A DNA stretch of 64,000 nucleotides from Paralichthys olivaceus (taxonomy: Eukaryota > Chordata > Actinopteri > Pleuronectiformes > Paralichthyidae). Positions 1 to 14,500 of this stretch are shown here, piece after piece. The position numbers and the translations under genes were made by a program. The stretch covers positions 6,572,501 through 6,636,500 of the forward strand of contig NC_091112.1 of NCBI RefSeq assembly GCF_024713975.1, given 5' to 3'. Positions within the stretch are counted from its first letter, which is position 1. Each line of letters starts with the position of its first letter. The notes below the pieces were generated by a model. It saw nothing but the letters and a program-made list of their open reading frames with translations, was not told the origin of the DNA and searched no databases.

Positions 1-353
1 AAACGTGTAAGTTTGAAATGGTTCAAAGAGTCTGCTGCATCTTTAGGGATGATTCAGAACATTCCATTGAAATGAGGTGCGGTCGTGTAGAGGACCTGCA
101 GGGTTCAACCTCCACCTGGTCACATGAAGAAGAAGAAGAAGAATCAGAAGCAGCAGAAGGAAGAGAAGAAGAATTAGAAGAAGAAGAAGAAGAAGAAGAA
201 GAAGGAGAAGAAGAAGAAGCAGCAGCAGCAGCAGCAGAAGAAGAAGAAAAAGAAGAAGGAGAAGAATTAGAAGAAACAAAAACAAAACAAAATCTGTGCC
301 TGTTTAGGTTTTGAATTCATTTTTCTGTCTTGGATTTGTTTCCGGCTGAGAAG
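1..353. repeat. Purine-rich GAA/CAG microsatellite in tuft1 5' flank
   Basis: From about 120 to 275 the sequence is an almost pure GAA/GAG triplet tract interrupted by about six CAG/GCA units. One strand is therefore nearly all purine. It lies about 80 bases upstream of the proposed tuft1 start codon, so it is probably promoter or 5' UTR sequence. It opens a glutamate-rich frame on the plus strand and a leucine-rich frame on the minus strand, but both are side effects of the repeat and neither shows splice signals or family similarity. No other feature is visible in these bases. Confidence 0.9.
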
Positions 354-3300
354 ATGAGCGGAGCAGTGAAGCAGACTTTGGGAAGCGGAGAAGAAAAAAA
401 CCCAAGTAACGTGAGTAACGATAAGAAGTATTTTTTTTACCAGAAGAAGTACTTTGACTGTCTGTGTCAGTTGTAATGAAACTGTAACGTGTCTGTGCTG
501 CTCAGGTACATGTGAACTTTAAACCTGTGTCACTCTGTTTACTCTCTGAATTCAAGGTTTATATTTTACATATAAACACACACACACAACTGAAACCCTA
601 CGTGTATATAAGGCTACATGTTATAGCTTCATGTGTGTACGCATGTATAAATGTGACCTTTGAATCCAAAAACTAAATAATATTATTAAGGAAATGTGGA
701 AAAAGTCACCTTCACCAGTCACATGGCGTCAGGAAGTATGGAGTCATAGCTGTGCCATAAAAATGTTTTGTTATTTATCTAAAGTTTAAAAAACTTATTG
801 TTGCTCAAGTGAAAGTTTTTAACAACTTTTGAATGACTTCACTCTGAGGTAGGTTGATTTTTTATTATTATACCTCCTTACTGTATTTTTAATAATGCAC
901 TAGCAATGCATAGATTTACTGGATTTATTGTATTGCTGTTGATGAAAATGTTATTGCGATAATGATTAATATTCATCTATTGCCCATTCCTATTTAGTGG
1001 ATATCTAATATTATATTATTCACAGCTACTTCCCAACTTATTGTTCCAGTCATTCCCACATTACTTTATTTATACATGAATTTTTATTAGGTTTGCCTAC
1101 AGTGACTATACTGCAAGTGTTAGTGTATATATGACACTTTCACTGGAGCATTAACCTGCTTTCAGATACAGAAAGTAAAAACTGATGCTCTTTAACATAC
1201 ACATACAATTAGGAATTGATATTGAACACCCTACTAATTAGCTGCACCCTCCAGCCATGTTTTGGTGCTTGAAATATAATTGTCACATCTTAAAAGTTTC
1301 TATAACTTGATGCATTGTTTGGCTCACCGGACTTTATTGGTTTTGCTAAAAACCAGGTTCAACAATACAAAACTTGTCGTGAGAATAACGTTCTCTTGCT
1401 GTTACTCAGACATCTGGCAGGAAGGGGAGCGTACAGTCAGTCATGTTCAGACAAATACTTCCTCATGCAAAAGCGTTTTTTCTTTGATGACAAATTCAGT
1501 TGGCTGCAATAAATGATTAGATGTCTGAGTTTTTTTAGTGCTTTTGGATTGTTGTGAGGTTCTTTGAGATTTTATCATAGAAGAATACAGAAATGAAATA
1601 TTGTTATTCAGGCCGTTGCTATGAAATCACCAGGTTAAACTTTTTAAAGATGGCATTAAGATGTGTTTATTTTGTCGTTGGTTGAAGAGGAATGTGTTTT
1701 TTTCCCCTTCCAGTCCTTTCATTACACTGTAAACATGAGCTCTGGCCTCTCCTGCACTCTTGCTTGCAGTTTTCAAAACCTTTTTATTCCACGTAAGCAC
1801 ATTTCAGAGTTAAACCATTTTCTTCCTGATCTTGACAAATTGTTTCTTACTTCATGTGTGTTCTGTCGTAGTGTGAGAACAAACTGACAGGAGCAAAAGG
1901 ATTTCAGGAAGCATGTTATTAAAATGCTTTGCTGGATTGTAATGTGTTTTTTTTTAAGTCTACAGTGTAATTAAATGGGTACATAAGACAGATCCACTCT
2001 AAGTCTTTTGTGTGTGTTAGCAACACTGTTAAATGTTATGTTTGCACTGTCAACAAAAAGATTAGCGGCTGTATACAGGCAGCCTGGGAAATTAAAGTGT
2101 GTTTAGTAAACACCTGCTCATATTGGAAGTTTGCTCATCAAGCTCGTAGAAACACGCAAAACTTGAAAATCAGCGAGACATAATGTCAAAACGTAGATTG
2201 TATACGATGATAGACAACACGTCTCCACTTGTCTTCACTTCAAATTATCCCAGATATGAACGCAGCCATCTTGCGGAGTCTCAGCTGTCAATCATGACAT
2301 CAAATAACAAATTAAACCAGAGTTACCTGAAACCCGACATCAGTATAAATATCTATAATTGAAAGAAACCATCTTTGAGAAAAATATTTACTGTATTTAC
2401 TGTTTTTTAGGCTACCAACATGGAAGAAGTGGGCTTTATTATCTATACTGCAGTCAGCCACCAGGGGGAAATCAAGACACTGGTTTTTCACACGTGGAAT
2501 ATATGGATTAAAATAGTTTTCTATAATTTTAAATTAAATATCTTTGGTTTTGACTGCAACTACTGACTGGTTTATTGTGTTATTTTAAAATAATTACAGT
2601 CTCTATGAATTAGTTAATTTGAAGATATTTAAGAAATGGTATAAAGTGACCATCTCAATTCCCCAAATATTTACTTAATATTAATTAATATGTTTTTTCT
2701 CACCTTGGCAAATTAAATAGGAAACTATGTATGTTTTAAACACACCAAAACAAATTAATTATTATTTCCACTGAAGAAAGTTTAACCTTTAAAGTTTCAG
2801 ATACTTAAACACACACACACAGGAATGAGTATAGTTGAACTTTGTCATTTGACTTTGGATTGCACGTTTGTTTATACAGCACACACTCACCATGCCAGTT
2901 ATATAAAGACGCTTCATTAATCTCTCTTACGTAACCCACAGCACACATTCCTCACTGTCCTGCTACCTACCACTGTCACCATGTGCCAGATAAATGAGGC
3001 CGTCATCATTCCACAGTTTTATCTGTTGGTCACATATTGTCCTCAGTTAAATATAAGTGTGTTTGCACACATTCAGTATTAAGGTTTAACTTGAATGATT
3101 GAAAGTGTTTGATAAAGATTATAGGTTAACAGGTTCCAGAATCACTGGCCACATCTTCCAGTGTTCAAATAAAATGGGGAGGAAATTATTTGGTAGTTTG
3201 GAAGTTAAAGTACAATCTATGAGTTAAACGTACAGTGTGTAACTCCGGTCACTAGGGGTCTCTCAATTAAAATAACAAAAGTTATTAGTTGACATCGTGA

Positions 3301-6300
3301 ATGAGTGTGGGATCATGGGAGCTTTTGTCTTCACCACCATTGCTCATTGAAATCTACTCGACTCGACATTACACAGGAAACGGCAATGCATAATCGTCAT
3401 CCATTTTGAGAGACGGATACAAACTTTGTTTGTTTGCCCCAGAAATTACAGCAGAGAAGGGCAAAGAGATAATGCAATTAAAAGGCGTAGGTACATTGTT
3501 GGAAACATTTTGATTAACGTTCACAATTTAACAAAACATAAAACATAGGTTTGTAGAATTGTTACATATTATATCTTTAATGATTTTTCAAAAACAGTTT
3601 AGATTCTCCATTAAACAAACTTCATTTTCCAGGACTGTGTTTAATCTAATCAGTGGAAATGTTTCCTCCAGTTCTTTCCATTGTTTAAGAGGCATCGCAG
3701 TCCTGCAGGTGAAGCTAAGAACAACCCCCGGACTGGCAGTGTAGCTCAGTGACTGGGGAACATGTCTGGAGGAAAAAGGGTTGGGCAGCTGACGGAGTCT
3801 CACCCAGCCTTGTAAGGCAAGACAGTAGCGGTTTCCCACGCAGATAGTCACACATGCAGAGACCGTCTGGATCACAGCTGCCTGAACATCAGTGAGAAGG
3901 GTCCCGCACAGCCCCGTCTGCCCAGGTAGATAAAAAAGAGTGATCTTTGTCAGATAAAGTGAAGGGATTGTGGAGTGAAATGCATGATGGTGCTCCGGCT
4001 GTAGTTTTGTTTGACTTATGGTTTGTAGTGTTCGGTTATATGATTCATTTTGGTTTGTCTTCATAGTGAAAACTAAAGAGATACTTAAAATTATGGACAA
4101 AACAAGTCATTTTGCTTTCTTAGATTAACGTGGATTGTGCAGCAGTTAAGGCAAGACCTTTACACAGAGGTAGATTCTAGGTGCTGCACAGGGACAGATA
4201 ATTAGAAGGAGTAAAATAATACAGTATAGTAGAAATGTATAAAATAAAAAGAACAACAATGCTATGAATTTACATTAAGTAAACTTATTTAAATAATCCT
4301 CAGTCTAGATTTAAGAGCTGCAGTGAACGGGGGCCTTCCTAAGACCCCCAGACGGTTGGTTCATCATTTTGTTTTGTCTGAGTTTTGGTGAATAAGCGAA
4401 CGCAGACATTGTTTATCCTGAATAAAAACTTGAAACTTCTCAAAGCTACTTCCCGTTTGTCAGTTATACTTTGGAAGTGTGACTCATTTTCTGCTGTATT
4501 GATGAGACACACTGTGCAGGTAATGAGAAGGGAAGAGTCTGTGACGAGCGTGTGTGACAAGCAGCGGTGATGCGGGACGTTTTTAGGTGTTTTAGTACTT
4601 ACTGGTCGCAGCATGTGGCGTTGTGCTGCCTGGTTATAACACGTACCTTGTTATGACAGCAGGCAGAGATGGATGAATTTCACACTTTGATGTGAACTCG
4701 CTGTTGGGACGGGAGTAAAGATACTGATGTACGGCTGCAGTCATCTGATGGTTGATCTGAAGTCAGTGTTGAGAGGTAATAACTTATTGATTGTGGGAGG
4801 TTATTGACTGTATGAGGAGAGTTGGACTCAATATCTGTAAATATGCATCAGACTATACTTTCCCCCCCCCCGCTCATATAATATTCACAGCTTGTGTGCA
4901 CTAATGCACTTGGTTCCTCTTAGGGCTGAGCAATAAAACAATATAAATTTTCACAATGTCATTTTAATTGACAGTAATATAACATAAGTCCAATATATAT
5001 TGATATAATGCTTGTGCATTGTGTAAACACACTGTGGAGGTTTAAGAAACAATTGATCTACATCAGATTTGTAGACATGTTTTGCTGTTTGTCATGTGTT
5101 TGTCATTCTGTGCGTATTAAGAAGAGTTTAAAACCACAACCTTCACTAAGGACAAAAAAATCAGTCTTCAAATTTATCAGAATTAATAATGTGACATTTA
5201 TCATTATAATTATCTACTGCACTTGACTCTGAATCACTTATCAGTCCTCCTGCGTCAGACGCTGTAAACAACAGTCACAGTAACATAAATACTGCTACTG
5301 TAGAGCTGCTGCTCTGTCCTCCTGCTCTGCTGTCTGATCCGGTGAAGACAGGACACTGGAGACAGAAAGCAGAGGCAGGGCTCTGTCTGCATCAGTCTCA
5401 ATCAAATCTACAGTTTGCCTCTAGTTAACAGTTAACTATTAACACTTATTTGAAGTCACTTTAATGGCATGTGAAGACAGTATGTAGGCTTTCAGTGATC
5501 TGTGAAAGCTGCTGTACTTACTGTTTAATGACAAACATCGATCGCAGTGTTTCCTGTTTGCACATAACAGGAACGTTTAGAGTGACTCATCAGAATTGGT
5601 TTTGCAGTTTTCTTAATGAATCATTGATTACATACGTTAAAGATGGAACAGTATAGATTATTTGCAGTGTCTGCATGCAGCTAAATCTTTATTCCCTCTT
5701 TCGAGTTGTTTTAAAAACAAGATTACACAAAAAAACTGAATCTATTTCTACCAAATGTGCTGGAAAGATGCATTATGGGTCTGAGAAGAAACCAATCAAA
5801 TTATGCTGCATGTGTTTTTTTCACTTTCTTTAATATTGCAAGATGGGATGTTTGACATTTCCCCAGGGAATGATTCATAGATCTTGATGTAAACACATGT
5901 TAAAAGGATGTATGTGCTCTGTTGAGTGCCAGTTTGTTACTGTGAAGAGAAGCTGTGGTTACTTTGTTTTTAATTCATTTGATAAAGATGTTCTGGTCCT
6001 AGTCTTTGTGCAGTGTTTTTATGAAAGATGTGTACTGTTTTTTGATCCTATCAAACTGATGAGAATCTAACTTAGCATAGATTGATGCCTTGAAGGGAGA
6101 ACACCCGAAGACTTCAATTACTTTTGTTGATATGATCTGCAAAGCTGTCTTCACAATGATTAATTTAACAAGTTGATTTGTTTTGTACGTTTACACGTAA
6201 ACATAATACTGATGTTATATAAGAGAAAACCCAGGGATACCACTGAACCTCACAGTCTTTGTTTTTAAGTGAATTTGTTTTCTCCTGCTCTTAGATTGTA

Positions 6301-9300
6301 AATTCAGTGGAAATGTAAATCAAGCGTTCCCCGAGCTGCACGGACAGGCCTCAGCTCTCAACACCAGAGGCAGATATTTGTCTGTAAATGCTTTGAACAG
6401 ATGAAAGGGCTGATTCCATTATACCTGATGGAAAAGTATAAGTTTGCACAGGCCCATGCTTTGGATCAGACCATAACAAGATACTATAACACAACAGTGT
6501 ACTGAATCTTAGAGAACAACCTCACTTCCAAAACATATCTTCTTGCATGTCACTGTATTCTCTTGTCACTACATGAAAGCTTGTTAAACTGTTTCTTAAA
6601 TGGAAATACAATAGAATTTTAAAATATGCAGTGATTCAGTGTTTTATTGGGACTTGGAACGGGATCACACGTACGTTTGGTCTGTAATGATTCCTAATGA
6701 GCACCCTTCATGGGAGCGGCCGTTCATCAGCCGTACTTTCTTTCATAGCCATTTGTTGAGATTGTTTCCATAATGTTGTGATGATGTTGTCTCCAATACA
6801 CACTGCACATGCAGCCAGTATTTTGAAGCAGTAATGCATCAAACCTTTGGTTCTCTGGAATTTGGAGACAAGGTTGATGATGCAAACTGTTTGTTTTGGT
6901 GTTAAGCTGCCAGGGTTTTTACCATCCCTTTGTAATCTGATGGTAATAATCTACAGTTTTGAAAAAATACTGCCGCACACAGTCTTACTTAAAGTGATGC
7001 ATTTTGGGTCTGGAACAAGATCGTTATTGCCTGAATGTCGTACATGACTATATCACTGAGAGTAAGACCGTGTGTGGGAGTTTTGATCCACTTACCTGTG
7101 CAAAGGATTTTCTATTCACCATTTGCTGTGGAAAGTAGGATCTTCCTGGGGGAGGATGAAGAACCTTAACTCCAGGCTGTATATGAATAATCTTGGTATC
7201 TATGTTAAGGTAACACCTGAGATTTCTGCAGAAGTCTAAGCATCAGTATACTAGTTACTAGGTCAGAGTAAATTAAGATGGAACAAAACATAAATGAAAG
7301 ATGAAAGATTATTATCAATGTATCTGTTTTGTGCATTACTGTCAAGACTGAAATGAAAACATGTTGATGCCAGAGTAACACATTAGAAAAGCATTTGGTG
7401 GTTTGCAGAACATTGTGTTTTTGTGCATAGTTTGCACCTCCCTGGGTGTGTCTCTGTACCATCCTCACATCTGTGTCTCCGGGGGAGAGAAGCCCTGGAG
7501 CTGTCACTCCCTAAGAATTCAGAGTGAAATACTGGCCTTCATGTCGCTGCCTTGGCTCTGATGGTTTTTAAACAACGCAAATTACACACAAAGAACTGCC
7601 AATCACATGCTGAAGTATTTATCCTGTGTTTGACTTGCCAAGCGGAGAACTGGTTGCTTACGTCAGCAAGAAAATATGTTCACCACACGGTTTGCCCTGC
7701 TTTGTTCTTTTCAGTGTGTGTGTTGGTGTGACTTGCATGATCACACACACTCGAGAACAGTTTCCACCCATTGGCAACGCAGGTTTATTTAATGTGTCAC
7801 GGTGATACGCACACACAAACGTAAACTTGTGCAACCAATAGTTTTTGGGGGCATTTAGACTTTGTGCAGAGTAACAAAGCATTAAATGGGAAGAGAAGAG
7901 AATGAGAGAGAGCCAGAAGACCTACAGCAATGGTCGATCAGTTTTTCAGTTTTGTCAGATATTTAATACTAGATAGATTTAGAAATCAACTTATAAGTAA
8001 GATGGACTAGTTCTTCATTTGACATTTGCACCCTCTTGTCTATTTCTTTAAATGAAATGTATTTTTGTGTACTCTTGCTCTGTGTGTGGTTCACTGCAAC
8101 CTGAAGTAATGATGGTTGGAATACAGAGCTCCAGTATTAGTCTCTGCGTATTCCAGTATTAGACTGGGAACACCAATCTAGTGTATTTACAGTTTTATTG
8201 GTAATTGTTTTAATGAAAATGACTTCTGAGGTTTGCTGTTGTATAGTTCACTGTGGAGGTTTATTGTTCTGGCGTCGTCTTCACCCCTTAAACTGACAGC
8301 AGTCCGTGGTATGTCGAGAACGCATGAGTGCCTCTTTATCGTTCCTACACTGTAGCCACATGTCATTCTCACAGGCAGCAATTAAATGTGTGTAAATGTG
8401 ACTCAACGAAGAGTACAGTGTGACACCGTGTGAACAGCATCACAAAATGTTGCTGCAATTCAATTGGTGACATTGACCGAACAAGGTGATGTTAAAACAT
8501 GGGGTGTTATAGTGTTTGGATGTAGATTTGAATGTAGGTGTAAAAGTCGCCTCATGACGTCCTGTAGCGTGATTTAACAACATCTGTTTCTTGTTGCATT
8601 TTATGTACCGTGTAAAAGTAACACCTGCCTGTCAAACCTGTAAAAATACTTCTCTGTCCCGGAAAATATTTGTTTTATGGGAGAAGTTTCAGCTACCAAT
8701 GTTTGTGTGCTTATTTCTCAGCGTATATTGTTAAGTGTCTTTGGGTGTCTAGAAAGTCACTGTGAAGTAAAATGTATTATTATTAGGATTCCCTGGTCCC
8801 ACCTAACTATAGACTATAACAACTAAAAAGAAGTCAAGATCATTTCTGTCTTGATGTCTACAGGACTTTTTTGTCTTAGCTGTTAAATTATGTTCCATTT
8901 GTGCAGCTTAGCCTTCGTCACAAACACGCACACAATGTTTAATTAAGGCCACTGATGATAGAAACCACTGCAGCAAGACAAAAAGCCAAGTAATGACTGA
9001 TAATAGCAATTGGGTTTTGACCTCATGTTCTGTACAGTTAGGCCACATTACTTACAGCAGCAGTGTGTTCCATGTATGAACGTCCAAAGACATACTGGTT
9101 ACATGACTCACCTGCACCTGGACTATTGTCCACCTGAAGTTGAGGTTTTGTCAAAGAGCCAATCATTTGTTTTCTTTGCACATTCAGAGAAGAGGCAACA
9201 CAACTGGTGTGGAGTCTCCACCTGAACTGGGTGTTAACACTTTATTTATTCTGCCACATTAATCAAATCAGTAGCACTTGATTAGTATTAGATGAAGATG

Positions 9301-11481
9301 AAATAGCTAATAGCCTGCATGTTATTAAAAAATATAATGTCCTGAACTGAGTGATAAACAGCGTACAATTGAAAAATAAAGGAGCTATAGAGAAGTCAGA
9401 AGAGCTCAGTGAAAAACTTTAGACTAACAAAATGACACATGAATGAGTCATAGATACAGAAACAGAACAGCCAATAATAGGAGAGTATTAAATTAAAAAA
9501 CATGCATATATAATATTCATGCAGCTATAAATAGAAAAGTTGTGTGTTGTTTTAAAACAAAATTATAAAAAGCATCAGAGACAATTACTTGATTAGTTTT
9601 TGTTGCCATGGCGACAGAAATGGTTTGAGAGTGACTCAGAAGTCACAGATGTTTTGCGTGTTGTTATTTTTGGTTTTCATTTTCTCCAGTGAGTCGTCTT
9701 GTGTTTGGTCATAATCACCAGACTCTGTCCTGTGGTTTCAGTGGAAATGTCTCCTCAGTGTTGGTTGCTATGGTTTCACAGCGTAACTCTGAGGCGTCCG
9801 CAGAGGAACTTCAGTGTGGAGAAGTTTTATGGCCAAAAACGTTCCCCTCCCTCTGTCCCTGCTCCTCCCTCTCTGTTATTGGTGACTTTCTCTTCGGGCC
9901 CCTCTTCTTTCCCGTCATTGGTAGTTTTTCTCGTTACCCCCCCCCCCCCCGTTCTATTTACTCATCTAGTTTCTCTTATCTTCTCATCTTTCACTTCAGG
10001 ACCGATGCAGGCGGCTTAGACTCACTCTACAAGATCAGCATCAGTCCGGCTGCACCCTCGGCAACAAGGTACGAAATGAAAAGAGTGAAAACTATTTTAT
10101 CATATTGTTTGCGGAAGTAAAAGAAGAATAGTAGAGGGTGGGACATTTTCTGAACTTCTCTTTTTTGTTTTGAATGAAGGAGAGCAGCATAGCAGTAGTG
10201 CCACCACAAAAACCAGTAGAGCAGGAAGAAACTCTTGAGCTCATCGCTCCCATTGACGAAAAAGTTGAAATCATAAAGGTATTTAAGCCTTTTTGCCTGT
10301 TTTGTGTAGCTGTTTGTCGATCCTTCAGGTTTACCTAAACTAAACCGTGACTACCTGTGTTATCTCACATGCTCTTACCGCTGTGCTTCCTAGGTTTACC
10401 TTGAATCCTGTCCAAAGACAGCAGAGAGTATCAGGATGCTCACGGACGAGGTGTCGCAGATTCAGGAGGTCAGTGTGTGACGGGCAGAGCCTCCTGCAAC
10501 CATATTTAGACAATGAGTCAACATTCAGCCACTAGTGGAGAGACGTAGACTCTGTTTGAGTTTGTTTTAGGATCATTTTTCAAATGTACGAGTTGAGTTG
10601 AAGCTCGTAGTGATGTTTCTGCACCTCGCACACACTGTTTTAATCCGTGATGTGTTTTTTGTTTCCAGGTGAGGTACTGTCTGAAGACTCTGAGAGAGCA
10701 GATGGCCGCCAGGCAGATCAGCAACAACAACAAGGTAAACACCCTCTGCATCAGTGGGAAAGATGTTTGTCTTTCAGTGTTGATCATAAACTGAAGAATT
10801 CTTCTTCTTCAATGGGAGAACTTTTTGCTTTTTATTTGTATATATTTGTTGTTAATTAAATGTGTTATTATATATGTGTTATTTTGAAATTACCATTTTA
10901 CCAATTACCACTTTTCTACAATAAATATAAATTAGGTTTTTCAAATTGATCAAAAACTGAACTCTGAGTCATTTCATTCATTACATAACTAAACTTGAAT
11001 CTTGAAGCTGCTGTGTGTTTGTGTCTTTTCATGTTGCTGTGCTTTGAGCTCTCAGCCACAGTAGTAGTAGTAAGAAATACATGGCTAACTTCACTAACCA
11101 CCGGCTGCTTTCTTCTTCAGTGTCCCGCCAATGGCTTCAGAGTCAATCTAACCAGCAGCCAACCAGCCGTCTCCAATGGCAACACTGTTCTCATTGGCTC
11201 TAACGCTCATGTAAGCTCATCACAACTCAGCTCTTTCTAACGTCCTCAGAAGAGTGTTGCTGTGGTTTCTATGATGTGTTTATTCATCAGTTCCATGTGA
11301 ATGAACCGTAGGAAAGTAAAAGTAATTTCAGCTCAAAACAAGAATTGTTGAATTCAAATTTATGTTTAAGTGACAGACATCGTTCATAATGGGGGAAGAA
11401 ATGTCTGGCCCTCCAGCTTTTTCCTGCACAACCGAGACTCTGATGATAACAAAGCGCAAAGGGCTCACTTACACTCTAATA

Positions 11482-11518
<37 letters not shown>

Positions 11519-14500
11519 ATATCATATTTCCTCGTGCATTATTCTAGACTTTGAACATCTCCTGTAACACAACACCATTATCTGCAAGTAGGCAGTGTTG
11601 TAGCAGGGAATGAGTGTGTGTGCACTGAGTTTATCTATATCCACTGACCTGTGTGTGTCATATGAAGGTAAACTAGGGTCACTTTACACTGCCCTCCTTT
11701 CTAAATACATTATTCTGGAATGCATCTTGCACTGTTTGTAATGAGAAGTACTTTGCTCACCTCAAGCAGAGCCTGGAGATTAAAGATTATCTCTTAACAG
11801 ACGTCCAGCGTCTCGTCTGAATGCTTTTGTTACCTCAGACTTGACCAAGCAGCCTTTTAAACACGTAGCAAACAGCCTATCAAACAGCTTCTAGCTGTTT
11901 ATTAGCTCCTGCAGTGCCCTCAGGTTCAAGTGGTTTGCCTGGATAAGCCTAATTGAGCACGTCACTTTCTGTCTGCCTGTTCTCTCAGGTTGCAGATAAT
12001 CAGGAGGAGAGCGTGAAGCTGAGGGAGGTGACCAAGCGTCTGTATGCGCAGCTGAAGGACATGGAGAAGAGGCATCAGGAGGAGAGGCAGAGGCTGCAGG
12101 TCTGGCTCATGAGACCAGTAACATGACTCTATTTCCTATCTGCAGCGATGACTCACCTCTCTGCTGCTGCTCTCTCGTTCTTTAGTCTTCCTCATTATCT
12201 CTCGATGTCATCTCAGGATTCATCATCCTTCCTCCTGTGATGCTGTGTTTAGGTCTTTGCTCTACAGTACATTAATATGTCAGGTCATGAAGGGACACAG
12301 TCTGACAATTAACCACAGGCTGATCTGTCATCAGCTCCAACATTTCTGTCACTAACACATGCTCTATGCCGATCACACTGATAAGAGAATCTAATAGATC
12401 AGTAACAAGTCTCTACTAATACACCTTATAGTTATCTGCTTTAATGGTTTTTTTATGTATATAATTTTCACTTTTACACTATAATTTGCTAAATGTTCTT
12501 CTAAAAATTCTTCTCTCCGCAGTCCACAATTATTTGTTTACATTATTTACATTTCTTTCAGCTATGAGCAGTTTCTCCATTTCCTTTTTGCATTGTATTA
12601 TGGGAGTAGTGTAAATCAACAGTACATTAAAACCTCCACCAATGAATCTTGGGTCTTAATGAATTTAAATTTAGTTTCATAAAGAGACTGTTGGGCCTTG
12701 GTGGAGCTGTGCGCTCTACTGTTAGTGCCCTTCCTTAATAGTGAGTGTATCATTACTTCATCAGTCCTCACACTCTGGTTTCTCTTACAGGCAGAGTCCA
12801 ATGAGTACCACACTCGTCTGGCCGAGCAGTCGGAGCAGCTGCAGAAGGCCGAGGAGCAGTCGGAGGAGAGAGGTCTGCAGGTGGAGGAGCTGCAGAGGCT
12901 GCTGGAAGGCATGGAGCTCGAGAGCGGCATCCTCAAAGACAAGATGGCAGCAGGGGAGGTGGCACTGCTGCAGCTGAAAGCGAGCAGGGAGGAAGGGGAG
13001 GAGAGGGAGCAGAGGTGAGATGGAAAACAAAAGCATTGGTTTGAACAAAACCTAAAAGATGTTTTTTTTTTTACATGCAAAACAAGTTGGAAAACCCCAG
13101 CATAGGATATATTACATTGTTATTTGTTTCACTAATAGTTTTATCTTGAGCGACTCAAACAAAGGTACATCCACTGATATCTGACCTAATATGAGAGACT
13201 ATAATCCTAAATATGAATTTGGGAGATTGAAACTTCCAAAATAAAAAATAATAAAATGATAAAAATAACATTCCCTCCTCTTGTCAAGATCACAAGATAA
13301 GATGTAAGAAATGTTTTCGTGCTTGCCTCATATGATCTATGGTTTGCAGGTGTGCAGTGCTGGAGAAGGAGGTGGCCATCCTAAAGGAAAAGATTCACCA
13401 TCTTGACGACATGTTAAAGTGTCAGCAGAGGAAGGTCCGCCACATGATCGAACAGGTAGGCATGCAAGGTGCACACACACACACACACACACACACAGAG
13501 ACACACAATGTCTCTATTGCCCACAAACACACAGGAAGTCATTAATGAGGATATTAGATTTAGGAGGCCGACATAAAAAGCCTTATTGATTCAAGGGAGT
13601 GGAGCCGAGCAGAAATGTGTGGTGGAACGAAATAATAAGTGATGCTGCATCTGTTGGATGAATCTGTTTCTCTAGAGTACTTGACTTTGTGTGTGTGTGT
13701 GTTTTGTCTGTGATTCAGCTACAGAACTCACGGACTGTCATCCAAGAGAGAGATCGAGTCATCGGGGACCTGGAGGAGAAGGTGGCTTTCCTGGAAGCTG
13801 AGGTCTGGAGCCTGCAATATCCCTGCATTCATTAAAAAATATAGACGTAAATCCAGTAAAGGGCTGTTCCCACTGATACATCTTTATTGTTATTACTGTC
13901 ACTGAGCCTTAGTATTGCCTGAGTCTGATAGAGCTTATTCCCTTGTGATATTGACGTCCATTGTTTTCCAAAAGCTATAACAAAAGAGCGATGATATACA
14001 CAAGCACAAATCAAATATGTGTTATGCACTGTTTACTTCTTTTTGGCACAGTTGTGTTAGAAAACTTTTTTAATGCTTTTTGGCCTGTTTGATTATGTAT
14101 TCATATGTGTTCATTAGACACAATTAAGCCTGGGGCCGAAACCCACACAGGATGGGGATGTCAGAAAGAATTGAGCGGCAGAATAAAACTTTGTTTGATT
14201 TGGTCTTTTCGTGCAAATTGTTGAAAATTAGGAAAATATAGATTAACAGAAGCCTTATCCTTTAAACTCAAAGCATGACACGTAATAGACTTAAGGTTAA
14301 AATGCCCTAAATTTACCCTGGATGTAAATCCTTCACACCTAAACCTCCCAACACACCCTTTAATGTATATTACCCTGTTCTCTTTGCAGAACAGAGAAAT
14401 GCATGACCACATGGAGTATTTCCTGGCCGGCCAGAATCCTCCTCCCCTGACGTCCACTGAGAACAAGCCAGAGGTGGTTTACAGGTGACCTGAGAAGATA

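Larger units (their letters stand above)
411..9999 (+). other. Long first intron of tuft1 (proposed)
   Basis: About 9.6 kb of AT-rich sequence lies between the proposed first exon and the second exon. I see no supported gene in it; the open frames are short, lack family similarity and mostly fall in repeats. It contains MITE-like and interspersed-repeat remnants (about 2262-2497, 3224-3580, possibly from 4920), a GC-rich tRNA-like block near 3728-3935, and C-runs at about 4863 and 9940. If exon 1 is wrong, part of this stretch is intergenic. Confidence 0.5.

Noticed and set aside
18-314. Glutamate-rich 98-residue frame (and leucine-rich reverse frame at 43-285)
   Set aside because: Entirely explained by the GAA/CAG microsatellite; no family similarity or splice context.
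3741-3812. Functional tRNA gene
   Set aside because: Only an A-box-like string is present; no B-box, acceptor stem or cloverleaf could be drawn.
3588-4100. 170-residue minus-strand open frame
   Set aside because: Overlaps the edge of a MITE candidate and a tRNA-like GC-rich block; composition is not protein-like and no domain is recognisable.
9689-10120. 143-residue plus-strand frame just before tuft1 exon 2
   Set aside because: It runs across the acceptor of tuft1 exon 2 in a different frame and includes a C-run; it is intron plus an out-of-frame exon.
11486-13501. CRISPR-like regular repeats
   Set aside because: These are simple CA/GT microsatellites with no spacers; the genome is animal.
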